The notes under the pieces were generated by a model that saw only the letters and a list, made by a program, of their open reading frames with translations, searched no databases and was not told the origin of the DNA. This document shows positions 31,865 through 44,700 of a stretch of 64,000 bases of DNA, in pieces. Position numbers and translations under genes: made by a program. This stretch comes from Perkinsus olseni (taxonomy: Eukaryota; Perkinsozoa; Perkinsida). The stretch's first letter is position 1; each line of letters opens with the position of its first letter. The stretch spans positions 41,411-105,410 of the forward strand of contig JABANN010000044.1 of assembly GCA_013115125.1 (NCBI GenBank), read 5' to 3'.

Positions 31865-34053
31865 GGGCCTGAGAACATGAATTGGACCCCAGTACGGTAA
31901 AATTGCTCCCGGGTGGGGTGGGGCCACCCTACCCGGCTCCAGTGAACTCCTTCCATCTTTACATGGAATGGACCCTCCCGGAGCAGTCGTCTCCAAGCGT
32001 GTTACGAAGAAGGCGGTCCGCTCGGGCTTGCACGCAAGTGCAAAGGACGTCGGTCAGCTTTCGATCTTCAACAGAACAGTCCGCACACGAATCGTGTCAA
32101 AAAACTCGTAAGTATAAACTGTAACGGCGGACCTAGCTGCCACTACAGTATGATGAGGTCTTGAGCTCATAATGAAGGCCGACCTACGAGAAAACTCCCT
32201 CGGAGCAATACTGGAGTGGTGGGATGGTGGGGACGCGGCGCTAGCGTCTCCGGGACAGCCTGTGACAGGAGTTACTGGTCCCATCAATCACTTCCCCAAA
32301 GGCAAGCAAGATCAGGATATAGCGATCGCAAATATAGAGTTACTCTGTTCGAGAATAGCCGGGCGAGAAAGGAGCCCACAACCGTGACTCGGGTGAGCAG
32401 CACAACCCACAGCTCGAAACTCGGGTGGACGCTAGCACATACATAGCCACAGGCCAGAAGCGTCCCCAGCCTGGTAGAATATGGGTTTACCAAAAGAATG
32501 CAGCAGGTAGAGTGAAGTGACATCGCCAGAAGCTCCAGCCTAGAGAGCACTGATGTAATCACCTGTGCCAAGACTCCTGGCACTGTCAGTGACGGAATGT
32601 CAATACCACTGGAGCCCCACTCGGTGTCACCGAGCCTGTGAGCCCCACTGCCGTTACTATTGCGGCACTTCGGTAGTCCGAGGGTAACAGCATCGACCTG
32701 TACTCAACCTCCGCCCAATGAACGAGAGAGTTTCAAATGATTCCATCGACTCAATAACTATAGGATTCATCGTCGCAGTTCCCTCTGAGATTTCCATATC
32801 ACTACTGAGACGTTCCTAGTGTCAGTGCCCCGTCTCGCGATATGCCCGTATCGTGTTTGCCTCTCTGGTCGTGTGGTTCCACTCGAGTCGATCCAGATGT
32901 TTGTGTTAGATTCCAAGTTCGGGACGGCGTCCCTGGGACGCAGCTGAATCAGATTTTGCACGGCTTTTCTTCATCAGGTTTCCTGAATCAGAACTTCGAG
33001 GTAGCACGGGCGGTGACTCAGGCAACATTTGCTAAAGACGAGAGTGTTCCGGGATGGCGCAGTCTCCAGCACTGAGGCGGATAGCGGCGAGAGCATCCTT
33101 CGGCGGCGAAGTGCATCGGAGTACTCCCAAGCACTTCCCATGCCACCTAAACTTCGAAGGGAACCAAGAACTGCATCTTCGACTGCTGCAAGACGACGGA
33201 CCGTCCCAGTACTGCTGCCCTGAACTTGGCTCAGTGGACTCCCAAGAAGACCACCACCTCCTCATTTTGACTTTCACCCGTAGTCCATTGCGCGTCGAGA
33301 AAGCGAATGATACAGAATATCCGTGATTCCCGCGTCGTTCACGCCGGTCCTCCTATATAGGATTGCTACCACGTTCGTTAACTAAGTGAGCCCAAACTTC
33401 ACTCACGTATATGGAACGCTTCGCGGGGCGCGAGGCTCACGCTGACGCTAGGGCCACAGCGTCTTGCCCAGTACCGTCGACGATACTATGGGCAGCTTCG
33501 CTTCGTCGTCTGGCTCCAACAATCGTGTATAAGACGGTATTACCGAAGAAGCTTTGCCCCCTGACTAGCCTATACTCAGACGAGGCACTACTTCGATGTG
33601 GTCCCGTTAAGCAAGCCCCGAGCTTAGAACCACCTGCCAGCTTAAATCACTTCAGACCATCAGCCAGTCGGGCAACGCACAAGATGAATTGGCAGGGACC
33701 ACAGAACACGAGCCTCGAGACTCGAGATTGCCGTCCCAAAGACAGAATCGCTCAACCTCGTAGTTCGAACTACCGTAGCTCAGATTGAACGGTCGCAACA
33801 CGGAACAGCATCCGCCGAGTGAGGGCCGCCATCAGAGTCTAGGGAGGAACCCGACTGCCCAGCCTCTCATATCGGATAGTTTGTCTGAGGCCGGGGCGCT
33901 ACTGGGAGGTGTCTAAGCCATCTCCGAACAAACGGGGGAAGCTTTCGATAGCCTACAGACACGCCAAGTCACTTACTTAGACCTCCTCTCCCGGCACGTT
34001 GATTGAAGCAGTGAACTCAACACAGTCCATCTGCTCAGGGACGCAACAGGCTT
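31865..34053. other. Region without a supported gene
   Basis: Open frames occur but lack family or splice support: a hydrophobic minus-strand frame at 32284-32583, and plus-strand ATG frames at 33054-33326 (MAQSPALRRIAARASFGGEV) and 33411-33788 (MERFAGREAHADARATASCP). The 33411 frame could be a real short gene but its composition is not distinctive. Confidence 0.35.
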
Positions 34054-34351
34054 CTATCGTACCAGAGAGCCAACGGCAAGAATGGTACCCATAAATAGCG
34101 CACTCGGGCCAGCGTACTTCATACAGCCTCTCAACGTACCCGTCTGCACAGCATAACCAGCGATACCCGCCGAGGCACCGATGAGACCTGATACGAAGCG
34201 AAGTGAGCCATCGCCTCCACAGTCCATCAATATGACCTCCCTGCATGAACATCATTCCCATCTGTCGCGCGTAGAAGCCAACCTTGCTCGGTTGGTGTAC
34301 TTGATACTGCTGCTGCTGCTGCTGCTGCTGCTGGTGATGCGAGAAGCTCAT
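34054..34351 (-). CDS. ROMO1: ROMO1/Mgr2-like mitochondrial inner-membrane protein
   Basis: Two exons joined across a 49-nt GT-AG intron. The product of about 82 residues begins MSFSHHQ with nine glutamines, then VGFYARQMGMMFMQGG joined to LIGASAGIAGYAVQTG, LRGCMKYAGPSALFMGTILA and VGSLVR. This matches ROMO1/Mgr2: a short hairpin with glycine-rich first helix (FxxxxxMGxxxGxxxGxxxG), a central basic loop and a second helix (G...GTFxAIG). In yeast and animals the protein gates lateral release in the TIM23 translocase. The polyglutamine N-terminus is unusual for the family. It lies 133 bp downstream of the FIG4 stop codon on the same strand. An unspliced frame also reads through to 33977 but loses the family sequence. 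Confidence 0.78.
34307..34333. repeat. (CTG)9 trinucleotide repeat
   Basis: Nine CTG units on the plus strand encode nine Gln (CAG) in the N-terminus of the ROMO1-like gene. A second CAG/CTG-type tract lies in FIG4 near 36803-36823. Confidence 0.9.
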
Positions 34352-34484
34352 TGGGACACGAAATAACTACAGCCGAGATGAGACGCCGCCATAGGAAGCG
34401 TCAAGGCAATAACAGGAATTACGCATGAAACTGATACCAGCACACATTTTGAAATGATAATATTAACATCACACTCGAAGATTC

Positions 34485-37400
34485 CTAGTCTGCAAACGTC
34501 CCCCTCACAGCCATCTCCTTGGCAATGACTTCGTTCAACAGGGCCCTAGCATCGGAACCCCTCTCGGAGGTATCATCGACCTTCCTGCGGGGCATGACTA
34601 GAGCTCTCCCGACGTCCTCGTCCATACACCAACACTCAGCCAAAGCTCCCTTAGCAGACCCCGGATCAGACAGCAGTACTGCATTCACCATCCTGCTCAG
34701 CCTTCCGAGGTCGCAATACTCACTATAAGCCTGTCTATCGTGGCATACCCCGCCACAGGGGTCCTCATCCGACCTCCAGCCGAGCAGGACCTCTTCCACC
34801 TCTCTCGCCCTCTGATTGGCAGAATCTATCCGTGTGGCCACCTGAAGCAGCTCAACCTCGCATTGCTGGTCATTGACGGTGACCCCAACTTGAAGGGGGG
34901 TCAATTTGATGCTGTGCAGCGTCGCCGGATCCAGAATATCCTTCTCAGTGCGGACACCGTCATTCTCCTCCCGCCTTACCCCCACCGCAGCCCCTCTAGG
35001 GACTACGTCAAGAAAGGCACATGAGTTCAAGGGTGGCTGTAGGGTATCGAATCTGGTGAGAGTTGTGGATGGGTACGCTTGCTCGAATGAAGACTCCGTC
35101 TCTTCAACCTTCTCGCAGCCTTCATCACTATCCTCGGCAGCAAGACCAAACCATGAGGGAATACGTTCTGGTAGGACCTGGGCGAAGGACCGACTGGCTG
35201 CCATCTTGAAGGCTCGAAGAGGATCAGTCCACCAATCCGTACGGCTGTCCATAGGGTCATCCCCTAGAGGTTTGTGATGTACAAAAGCATCGACATCACA
35301 GTCGGTCTGCCACGGCCGAGGCAAGGCCCTGATGGGCGAGTAAAGGCCGAGGAAGAGGTTCACAGCGTGCTGCTTCTCCTGGTCCGAAACACTATTAGCG
35401 TAATGGCGATGGAGGGAGATGAGCAGCTCCCTGCTAGGGGCCGATAAGGCAACCCAATCCGTGTCACCACTCCCACGCGGCATCACCCGTCTATGACCAC
35501 CCAGGGAACCGGAGGCGCTGGCATGCCCCTCAAGAGACTGTCCAGCGGCCATAATGTTAGCGTACTTCTTATGGGCCTCACTACCAGCGTACTGCCATGC
35601 CAACTGATCCCCCATCTCTTCATACATCCTCGTGAGTTCTCTCATCATCATCAGTGGTGGCGGCTCCCCGGCCTCTGGGACACCTATCAAGCCTTGCTCC
35701 CTCAGCTGGGAGCATAGGGCTGCGCAGCCAATATGATACTGAAAGACGTTGGTTCGATCCAGGCAGTCCACACAGCTCGACCGCGCCACGCCACTTTGAT
35801 ATCTTTTGACCTCACCATTAGCATGAATGTGAAGCCAACCCGTAGAGAGGGCCAGCCACTCGGACAGGATACCCAAATGGTCCACCAAATTCTGGCCGCC
35901 CCTCCGCAACCTAGCCTGAGCCACCAGATGCTTACTATAGGCCTTCAGATCGAAGACAACGTAGCGGATCTTGACCGCTGAGGGCAGGTCGGCGTTCAGA
36001 GCATTGACCATCTTCTGATAATGTGACCCGAGCAAAAACTCTTGTTCGTTCTCTACCGTGGACAACGACCTTTGTCCTTCTTCCGACGGCTTCTCCTCCT
36101 CCTCTTCTTGTACTTCACCCTCTGCATGGCGCATCAAATTTACCACCAAAACCGGTGCGCCATACCGTCCCAACAGCCCCGAGAAATGCCGCCTCGACGC
36201 CGTGTTGTTCCTGTCTGTTCTCTGGAACCGAATCGGTGGTTTCGGCTTCACCAGACTCAGCTGACTCTGGTCTTGCATCCAGAATACCGGAGCGCTGCCT
36301 CGAACCTGGACGAAGCTGGAGAAGGGCTGACGACCCATCCCACCAGTGGACAGGTCGATGAGTATCTGCTCTGTCTCCACCTCATTGGCAGCATCACCGT
36401 CGGTGTTGATGCCGCGCTTTCTATACCGAGTCCCCGCGTAGAAGCGAGACCGTCGGCTGATGAGAATGATGCTGAGCACTCGGGAGAGGGCCGATATTTC
36501 GCGCGCCGCGAAATACCCGTAGATAATCGGCACATACCATTGCCGTACTCGTTGGTCAGGGTGATCACGAAGACCTTCGCTGTGCGTCCAGTTCCACACA
36601 AAACGGGACAGCGAAGATTCCGCTAAGTTGCTTTGCGCACTTTGAGAGATATCGTATGTATGGCAGTAGTAGTAGCCCCTAGAAGCCTGCATGTCCTGTA
36701 TCAAATCGATGAGGCGACGCTCGTCCTTGGCGAGCTGGCGTTGGTGTAAGATGGACCCGCCGCTCCCGGACGTACCACTGCCAACCACCGCCGCGGCCGA
36801 CTGTTGTTGCTGCTGCTGCTGCTGGTCAGAGCTGCTGGCTGCCTTGAGCGGCAATAAGACCGTTTTTTCCGTACTCCATACCTAGGGGAGGATACCAACA
36901 TTGAGCCATTGCCTCTAGTAGCGGAGATGATATTGAAGGGGAGCTCTATACGACCAGTCCACGACATTCACGACTATAACGAACGGAAACCGGAGAGTTA
37001 AATGGTTGACAGATTCGTAAAGGTACACTGCGGAACAAATTCTTAGGAAATCACGGCTTAGCGCGGGCAGTAAAATCGCTCATTTCAGCCATGAAGAACA
37101 ATTTAAATTCTGAATCACTCTAAGCACTTCGCGGCAATCGAGAAAGCACCTAAAAACTAAACTGGTCCAGAAACATCAGGTATGGGGCTCTGGAAGGACA
37201 AAATGGTCGAAAAACCCGATTTTCTGAGAATTCGTTGCGCAGTGTATGTTAGGTTCTTTGGGAACTCTAGTTCTAAAGCCTAGGATTTTTGCTGAGTTGA
37301 AACTGCCTTTCAAACTAGGTGTTTGGTTCGCACCTAGAACAGACAGGTTCCCAAAACTCGGTGAGTCAACGAGTCCCAAAATTTTTTCATCCATCACCGC

Positions 37401-37905
37401 GGAATTTTTTGCAGACAAGTTTTGAAGAGAAAACGACCAATGGCGCGAGGAGCGTTGGAGCGGGCACCGTGAATGGAGGGAATGCTTTACTTGGCATACT
37501 GATCATTACCTGATGACAGCCTCGGCCACCGATCCATCCGACGGGTAGAGCCTGTGATACCACTACTAGATAGTATCCTTGGAGAAGCTGGATCAACCCA
37601 ACCACCGCCTGAAGGTATCTTAGGTCAGAGCGTGCAAGATACAGAATAGGTGAGAATGAATGTCACCTGTATATCACTAGCAAGTCGCTTGTCTGAAGAG
37701 TCCCTTATATCCCTATCAGTTGCATATATTAACGGTCTGGAGTTAACATGCCCAGCCTGTCTCGTGATACACAGATACTCCGCCTCCTCCCCACCCTCCC
37801 CACGCCTGAATGATGATGATGATGATGGCCATCATGAGCCGGTAGTAGTTATTACCTTCTAAGGCCTCTTACATAGACCACCTCATTGGACTGGTAAACA
37901 TCCAT
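34485..37905 (-). CDS. FIG4: FIG4-type SAC-domain phosphoinositide 5-phosphatase
   Basis: Sac-family phosphatase acting on PI(3,5)P2 on endolysosomal membranes, normally with PIKfyve and VAC14. Likely exon 1 near 37905 gives MDVYQSNEVVYVRG, like the family's (V)YETKSRFYVVG; an exon near 37740-37660 gives PLIYATDRDIRDSSDKRLAS; an exon at ~37600-37510 gives AVVGLIQLLQGYYLVVVSQA. A ~615-nt intron leads to the main exon (36892-34485): VWSTEKTVLLPL, a polyglutamine tract, YYYCHTYDISQSAQSNLAES, RFVWNWTHSEGL, ISRRSRFYAGTRYRKRGINT, EVETEQI, and the catalytic CX5RT as SSCVDCLDRTNVFQYHIGCA. The C-terminal half keeps FIG4-specific features (EEMGDQLAWQYAGSEAHKKY; HAVNLFLGLYSP; VHHKPLGDD then WWTDPLRAFK). 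All catalytic residues are intact. The first exon and its ATG are inferred. Confidence 0.85.
36472..36516 (-). repeat. GC-rich motif inside FIG4 coding sequence (copy 5)
   Basis: On the minus strand the stretch begins GTATTTCGCGGCGCGCGA and ends GAGTGCTCAG, so it looks like a 45-nt intron in shape. However, the FIG4 family has the same number of residues here (between IIYG and LISRRS), so it is probably translated as YFAAREISALSRVLS. Length is divisible by three and has no stop. Confidence 0.7.
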
Positions 37906-38456
37906 CTTGTCGAAGTCGCAGAAGCCTTCCCTGCCCCTCACTGGTCGCAATGGATGGGACTTCCTAGTCATATTAACATCATCACTAATACCTCTCTGTG
38001 CGAATCTTAGGTCCATCCGTGCACTACTCGAAATATAATGATTATTATTGGTATGATACACCCCTCATTAGACAGTAAAATACAATTTCCCAAGACGTAT
38101 ACACTACATCGACCTCCACCTACGCTCAGGGAATCTTAGCTTCACCAATGCATTTTGCATGATACGCCATGCTTACTCTGCTTTTCGAACCTGCTACCAC
38201 AACTTTCCTTTCGACTCCCACACGCACACAACGCCTGTCCCCAAGCTCAAGCTTCACCAGCCAGGCCCTTGCCGCTGCCGCTCTTGTATTTTCTTATCAA
38301 ACTAGTACCAAACCATGCACACTACAGCGGCCATTATAAATCTCCCACGACTATCAGCAGCCGCTATCAACGACTCATGCCCTTCATCATAATCGTAAGC
38401 ATCTCTCAGACTCAACCACCCAAGGCTACCAGAAACGTCATCATAGCGCAGACATG

Positions 38457-39969
38457 CTAGTAGGGACGGGGACCCTTCCTGTTGCCGTACTTCGGCTTCA
38501 TTGTTGGTTTGCCGATAACTTGGTCGGACATCTCTCGTTCGAAGTCTTCAACCTCCCACTGCTCGGCCTTGTCCGAGTCCGGTTTGTTCCCTTCGAAAGG
38601 GTTACCGACAAAAGGATTACCTTTCCTAAAGAGGGAAAAGCATCAATAGGTCGGCTGTGAAAGATACAAAACAGGTCAAGTTCTTACCCAACCCCATACA
38701 TCTCCCTCAGAGTAGACAATGAAGGTATCGACTCCTAAGCCACAAACCTCTGCCCTCACTGCACTCCCTTCACACGATGACTACTTCCTTATCATCCAAT
38801 AGCTCCTTCAATGATGCCGCTACTTTACTCTTCCTCAGCGGTGCCGCGGAATACTTAGATTCTGAGTCAAGACAATCTTGCTTCGCTATAGCCAGCCACG
38901 AAAGACTCATGCTTGCTCCTAGTACTACCAGTGGCAGTACTAGGAGCAAACGTGTTAGTCTACCACCCAGTAGTCAGTTAGTAAGCGCTCACACCCATCA
39001 AAGATGGGCGTCTCTAATACCTATGAATTTACGCAATCACGATTTATCCATAGCCTGCTTCTGAACGCGCTTCCATACATCACCACGAACGTCAAAAGAC
39101 TGCTTAACCTATTACCATCAAAAGCGATCGCCTCGGCCATCTGCGTAGCGCCCTCCACTGCGTCCTCCCCCAGTAAGACCTCATCATCTTCTTCGAGTAA
39201 ATCAGCCTCATCATCATCAGCATCAAACTCGTCGTCAGCATCATGCATGGGGTCTAGCATCTCTGCAGCCTCGAGACCTGCCGTGTGCCGTCTCTGCTGC
39301 CTTGGGGACATACTCGATTCGGTACCGCCCCACCGGCGATACTTCGAAGGGCGCAATTTGCCCACCAGAGCCGCACGCTCTTGCTCGACCTTCATGAGCA
39401 AAAAAGTTTCGCGGGAGAATTTTAAACGGAATTCACGCGAAAAATATCGAAGACATTGAATCAAGAGAATTCTCCCGATAAATTGAGAAAATTTGGGGAT
39501 GGGTTCGAAAGTCGCTCACGTTGTCTCGACTCGGATCTGTGGTCTGCTCCTTGATCCAGTAGAAAAACTTCGAGTAAATTTCAGCGGGAAATAGTGGAAA
39601 TTGTCAATTAAACTTTCAACTGTGAAAGAGAAAATTTCTTGCCATACTATCCACAATTTTTCAAGATTTTTGCTACCTCCAAGCGCCTGGGCATCTTCAT
39701 CAAAGTTGGTATCTCCTCCTCCCGACCAGCATCCTTATACTCCTGCTTCAACTTACCAAACCGAAAACTGCGGACTCGCGATAGAATCCTCCGCAAATGT
39801 AATTCCTGAGAAGACAACAGTGAACCTCGCCCTCCTCCTCCTCGAAAGCACCAACCCTCAGCTCCGCCTCCCGCTGCCTTGAGTAAGCGAGCCCGTTCGG
39901 ATAGAGGGGATTGGGCCTCCTGTTGCTACCGAATGCTGGTATTACGGCAGAGTTCCAGGCCATAGCCAT
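38457..39969 (-). CDS. Membrane protein with acidic linker and NPF motifs (unrecognised)
   Basis: Six or seven exons. The ATG at 39969 gives MAMAWNSAVIPAFGSNRRPN then RQREAELRVGAFEEEEGE, joined to LKQEYKDAGREEEIPTLMKM. Next WIKEQTTDPSRDN joins VEQERAALVGKLRPSKYRRW, followed by an acidic run (DADDEFDADDDEADLLEEDD). An exon DVRGDVWKRVQKQAMDKS joins LTRLLLVLPLVVLGASMSLS, a membrane helix, after an intron with a TACTAAC branch site. The C-terminus carries two Asn-Pro-Phe motifs (KGNPFVGNPFEGN), which bind EH domains in endocytic adaptors, and ends KPTMKPKYGNRKGPRPY. Joins keep frame with GT-AG ends. The NPF pair hints at trafficking; no family is recognised. Confidence 0.6.
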
Positions 39970-40001
39970 CTCGACCTGGAGAGAACTTCAGGACTGCCTT
40001 T

Positions 40002-40698
40002 TCATACAGCTGCAACTACTTTCTGTTGCTCTTCGAGCTTCTTCCGCCGGTCTCGGAACTCTTCTTCGGCCCTGAAGCATGCGTGAACTACATTGACGTG
40101 AACTCAATCATGATGACAGAGAGGGCACGGCGGGGGTCGATGACGGACTGTGTGAACCCCTTCCAAGTGGAAAAGTAGACGAGTTCACGAACGAGATTTG
40201 TGAACACTATCGGGTGATAAGACGCCTGCGGAGTCGAAGCGATTCAAATTCTCCGGAAAGCGCTGTGCGAAATCTCGGAAACGACTACGTCCAATTTCGC
40301 CGAGATTTCAGAGCAACAAAGATAGGCTTGTTGCTGTTGTTTGCAACATCGCCAACTCGACGAGTTAATACATCGCAACGATGAGTTACGGATGTTATGG
40401 TATTACTATCGACGAGGGAAAAAATCGAACCGCCAACTATTACTGTTTGAAGGCCCTACTCCGGTCCATGCCGTTATTCATGAGCTGAAGCTGTCGTGCT
40501 ACGAACTGCATCACTGGGTGGTCATCTCTGACAAGAAAGTATCCTCCGCCCCTTCCCAGGAAGTGGCGATGAACCTGTATGTGTCGTTCCCTCTCGTCCA
40601 CTGATTGCCCTCGACGAAGCAGTCCTGGAAGCGCAGGTCGGGGTACTTCCGCAGGAGAAACTTCACCAATTTTGGGTACGGATTCTTAACCTTACGCG
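40002..40698 (-). CDS. 3' part of an unrecognised gene
   Basis: The exon at about 40525-40698 begins after a CTCTTCAG acceptor and reads TRKVKNPYPKLVKFLLRKYP, LRFQDCFVEGNQWTRGNDTY, RFIATSWEGAEDTF. An intron of about 440 nt joins it to LAEEEFRDRRKKLEEQQKVV, ending AAV with the stop at 40002-40004. The next gene's ATG is only 32 bp downstream. The NPYPKLVKFL...YPDL pattern faintly recalls thioredoxin-fold mitochondrial L51/S25/CI-B8 proteins, but I cannot confirm it. Upstream exons beyond 40700 were not found. Confidence 0.5.
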
Positions 40699-40699
40699 T

Positions 40700-41420
40700 C
40701 TGAAGAGGAGAACAGTGATAGAAAATTAATACTGACAGATAATCGCCTTAGGAGGAGGCCCCCTTTCAATAAACTAACTCTGAAACGCAGAATTGTTTCT
40801 GGGAGTGATTTTCAACGTTAAATGCGGTTCCAGAAATCTGAGTTTCAAGATGATTTTACTGAACACCCTCAGAATCGGTATATTTTGCAAGATACGTTCC
40901 CGGCTGAGTCGAGACAATCCACCCTATTCAACGGATTCTAAAGCAACGGCGAGAATGCGGTTCCAGAATCAATCCTGAATCAATTCAGAATAGGTTTCCG
41001 TCGCTGCAGGAGTCAGAATTTCGAAACGGAATGGCTCTGACGATGAGCTCGAACCTAGAAATACCCTCATTGGCCACTCATCTCTATGCGATAATATCGT
41101 CTAACCGTGGGAGTGTACAGAAGCTTCCTTCTCCGATTTTCAGGTAGAGTCTACTTGAAAATTAATATTAAGATTCTCCATCGGAGGCACGCGTTCAGCG
41201 CTTTGCATCCAGGGGGGTCGTTGAGTGAGCCTGAGAAGGGGAAGGTGTGGTATCTTTCGGGTAGGTCGGCCTACATCCCGGCTTCGGCTAGTCGGCGTAT
41301 CCTACCGACAATGTCGAGCTTATAACCGCGATAGAAGTTGGTACCATAAGGATGGATATGGCCATAAGTCATTGAAAGGAAGAAGAATACAGACCACTGG
41401 AGAAAATCAATTTTCTCAGA
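40700..41420. other. Intergenic or intronic, AT-richer stretch
   Basis: No supported exon. It may contain the 5' exons of the gene at 40002-40698, which I could not place. Confidence 0.3.
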
Positions 41421-41494
41421 GGCGTTGCCGGGGTTCGAACCTGGGTTGAAGGATATTGCTGTGATGGTTGAGTGCTCTACCGTTCGGCTGAAAC
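41421..41494 (-). other. tRNA-like sequence, 74 nt
   Basis: On the minus strand a D-arm-like TTTCAGCCGAACGGTAGAGC is followed by a strong T-arm/B-box, CCAGGTTCGAACCCCGG. The anticodon arm does not fold and the acceptor ends do not pair. Probably a tRNA relic or SINE head. Confidence 0.4.
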
Positions 41495-41629
41495 AGCCGA
41501 AGCGACTCTCGTGAATCGATCGGCCGCTGACCATGGAACTCAAAAGAGAGATGACTCGATACCTACGACCATCAACCTGTGTATCAGCCCACTAGTGCCT
41601 CCACCTCTCGACACTACTATTGCCACTCT

Positions 41630-41654
41630 CCCGTGACGGGCGGCCCGTCACGGG
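41630..41654. repeat. 25-bp perfect palindrome with 1-bp centre
   Basis: CCCGTGACGGGC, a single G, then GCCCGTCACGGG. It lies about 90 bp upstream of the exportin-7 start codon, so it would be in the promoter or 5' UTR. Confidence 0.9.
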
Positions 41655-41740
41655 CCCCGTCCTTATCGATAGTAGCCCCTCGTTCTCAGTTGGCCGTCCT
41701 CCTCTTGTGTGTGTTGTGCATCCCCCTACTCGGCCTACTA

Positions 41741-44700
41741 ATGGACGCGGCTTCCTTGGCTCAATTTGAAAGGCTCTGTACGGAGTTCTACAACCCTCCC
41801 AATGAGCAGGCTCAAAGGCATGCTCATGAGGTCCTCACGCCCCTACTCAACGGCATTGACTCGGTACCACAATTACAGTAATACGCAGCGGCCGGGTCAA
41901 CCTTAGTCAAAGACGGATTTTTAGATACGTCTTGGCGAACTCCTCCAACCAACAAGCGCTTGTTTTTGCCTCTACCGCTTTGACTAAGGTCGCCACTGCC
42001 AACTGGACCGCTGTTACTGAGCAGCAAAGGGAGGATATGAAGGTGATAACCACGGCAGCCAGCTCGGGCCATTACCATTGCCTTCACTTTCTTCAATAAC
42101 ATCCAAGTTTAATTCGTCCAAAGTGCGGAGCTGGATGGAGCGTTCACGTGTATTTCCCTTGACTACGTCTACGTGTCGATTCTTGCTCTTGCCTGTCCTA
42201 TGCGAGTGGAGGCTCTTCCTTCACCCGCGACTCTCCCTTGGGGAGCCGTACTCGGGATACTCAGAAGCACAATTCTGGAGAGTATTCTGATTCTGGAGTA
42301 TCTCAGTACTCGTTTATGAGTTCCCGTGCAAATCGAGCGTCTTTGGCTGCTCTACAAGTGTCTATGATATATGCTTGCCATCACACCATAAACTCGGTTC
42401 AATTTTCCTTCACAGTACTTGTCGAGATTCCACTGCGTCCCCTTGAGATATCCCTGTGTTCTTTTTCAGAATTTCATGCTTAATTATCTCTTCCAGAATT
42501 GCGAGGCTCTCCAAAACAGCGCTCCGTAAGTGCTCGCTCTATCGCGCGCATGCGTACGTCATTTTCTATCCGAAGGTACGCGGTGTCCTTCCTGGTTCGC
42601 TTTCTCTGTCGTATTGTGAAGCTCAGCTGGCTTGAGGGACCTCAACATCAGACTATTGTCAGCGATGTAATATTTTTCATGAATTGGGAAAAGTTGGTAT
42701 ACAAATATTCCACGGGCAGGTACAAAAGTTCCTCTCGGCATCTACTCGCCATTGGATCCTTGGTCTGGACATCTACGTTCAGCTAACTGCGGATATCCAG
42801 CCCACCGTTGGACCGGGGATGTCCCGATTTAGACGTACAAAGGAAGGCGTTACTGGAATACTCTTGACGAGTGTTTTTACAAAAATCCCATCAGTTTTTA
42901 CAATCATCAGCATGAGGGAATTAATCACCAGCGATCAACTTCCTATTGAACAGTGTGCATATTCTTTCCCCGATAAAATTCTGAATTTCCCATGAAAAGC
43001 AGAATGATTGTTGGCAAGGAATTATCTTGTGGAAGAAGTCGTTTTCCTTGTCAGGCACGGCACTCTCGTTTCGGGACATAGCGCTTCCCCAGATCTTCAC
43101 AACGGCAGTGGATATCCTGACTCAGATGTATGAGGGGAAACTACGGATTGATGATAAAATGGATGAATTCAAATTGGTTAAGAAAGTAATGTGGAGGGCG
43201 AAGGGAATTGGAAGAAGTATGGTTTGCGTGCCAGGTGCTGCAGCTGGCTTATAACTGCTTGAGCTTTGATTTCATGGGTAAGTGCCGTCGGGAAATAATA
43301 CTCCGACGCAATACCACATTTTCCCGAACTTGTGCATCTTCGGGTAGAGGGTCCCGCTGGGCGATCTACGCAGAATTATGCGAGGAAGGATGTTATCGAG
43401 TGTCCGCGTAGTATAACAAGATGATGGCTCAGCACCGAGCGTGATAGAGGTGTGGTGTTTTGAATTATTATCAACGATAGTATTTACAGTACCATGAATC
43501 GAGTAAATATATTTATAATATGGTATTATATGTTATGAATAGATTACTGACCGATAGTATTCTCATAGAGCAGGTACTATCCCTGATGAAACTTCCGAGG
43601 ACCAGACAACAGTGATGGTGCCGCATAACTGGACGGTGCTGAAGGATAATATCATACCGAAGTTGTAGGAAGGAGGCTGATGAGATTGGACGAGGAACCG
43701 TCGGACGTACTGTCGTTGTTGGTAGATTCTTCCAGTTGTACGACAGCAGCTGCAAGAATGGTTGGAAGGATTGCGCGATGTAGTATTGGTGGAGTGGCAG
43801 GAGTCATGTTCGCAAGTCGGGGCGCGTGACAATGGGTTTTTCTTCTATATCACAATCTGATACAGTTATCGAAATCATACTGCCATGCAGTCGATTCAAC
43901 AGAATTGATGATCGAATGTATTGGACTCTAAAAGGTCTCAACAGGCGCAACTGAAGCAGGCATCAATTGGAGTCACGATTGAGGGCTCCGATCGAGGACG
44001 TATCTTTTCTCCACCCTGGTATGAGAGGACTTTCTCGACGTATCACAAAAAAGGAAAGGCTTTCTGTTGATGCTTCCTGAGGCTCGTTTAGCGTGTGGGT
44101 TGGGCGTCTCTGGTTCAATCGCCATGGCCTCTCTGCACGTGTGTTGTGACCAGGGTGTTATGATCGTCGCATGCTTCTTTTGTTGGTGTTGTTCAGATAC
44201 TGTCTACAGTGCTTGGTACTTCTTAGTTCGCTAAGACGATCATTCTTCCAAAATGAAGAGGAAAGTACTAATTCAGGGGCTAATAACGGTTATTATCTGA
44301 AATCGATCGGCAGGGCGCGCGCTACGTGCATGCATAGATATCACTATGCTTGATTTCAGAAACAGCACTGTTGCAGAGTATGATGGAAGGCACTGCTCAT
44401 TTGATATCTAATAAAGTTGGATTGTCGGATCCGCAATGTCTTCATGAGACGTGTCGGCTGATCGGAAGAATCAATACTAGTAGTCAATTCAAGGAGCTCA
44501 AGCAGGTGTGGCAAGGGGCAACCTAAGATACGCCCGGAAGATATGTCCTAGGTACCAAGCTTTGAGATGTGGTTGGAGCAGGTCTATGGCTTCACCATTG
44601 ACGCAATAAAGAATTGGCAGGTGGGGGTCTGTTGGAGAGGAGTCGGGGGAAATTTGGTATGAGTTTTGGCTTTAGATACTCCCGAACAGTAAGCATTATC

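Noticed and set aside
32284-32583. Hydrophobic minus-strand open frame
   Set aside because: No ATG at its start, no splice partner and no family resemblance; could be chance.
33054-33326. Plus-strand 90-codon frame with ATG
   Set aside because: Composition is not distinctive and no splice or homology support is visible; kept only as a note in the gap entry.
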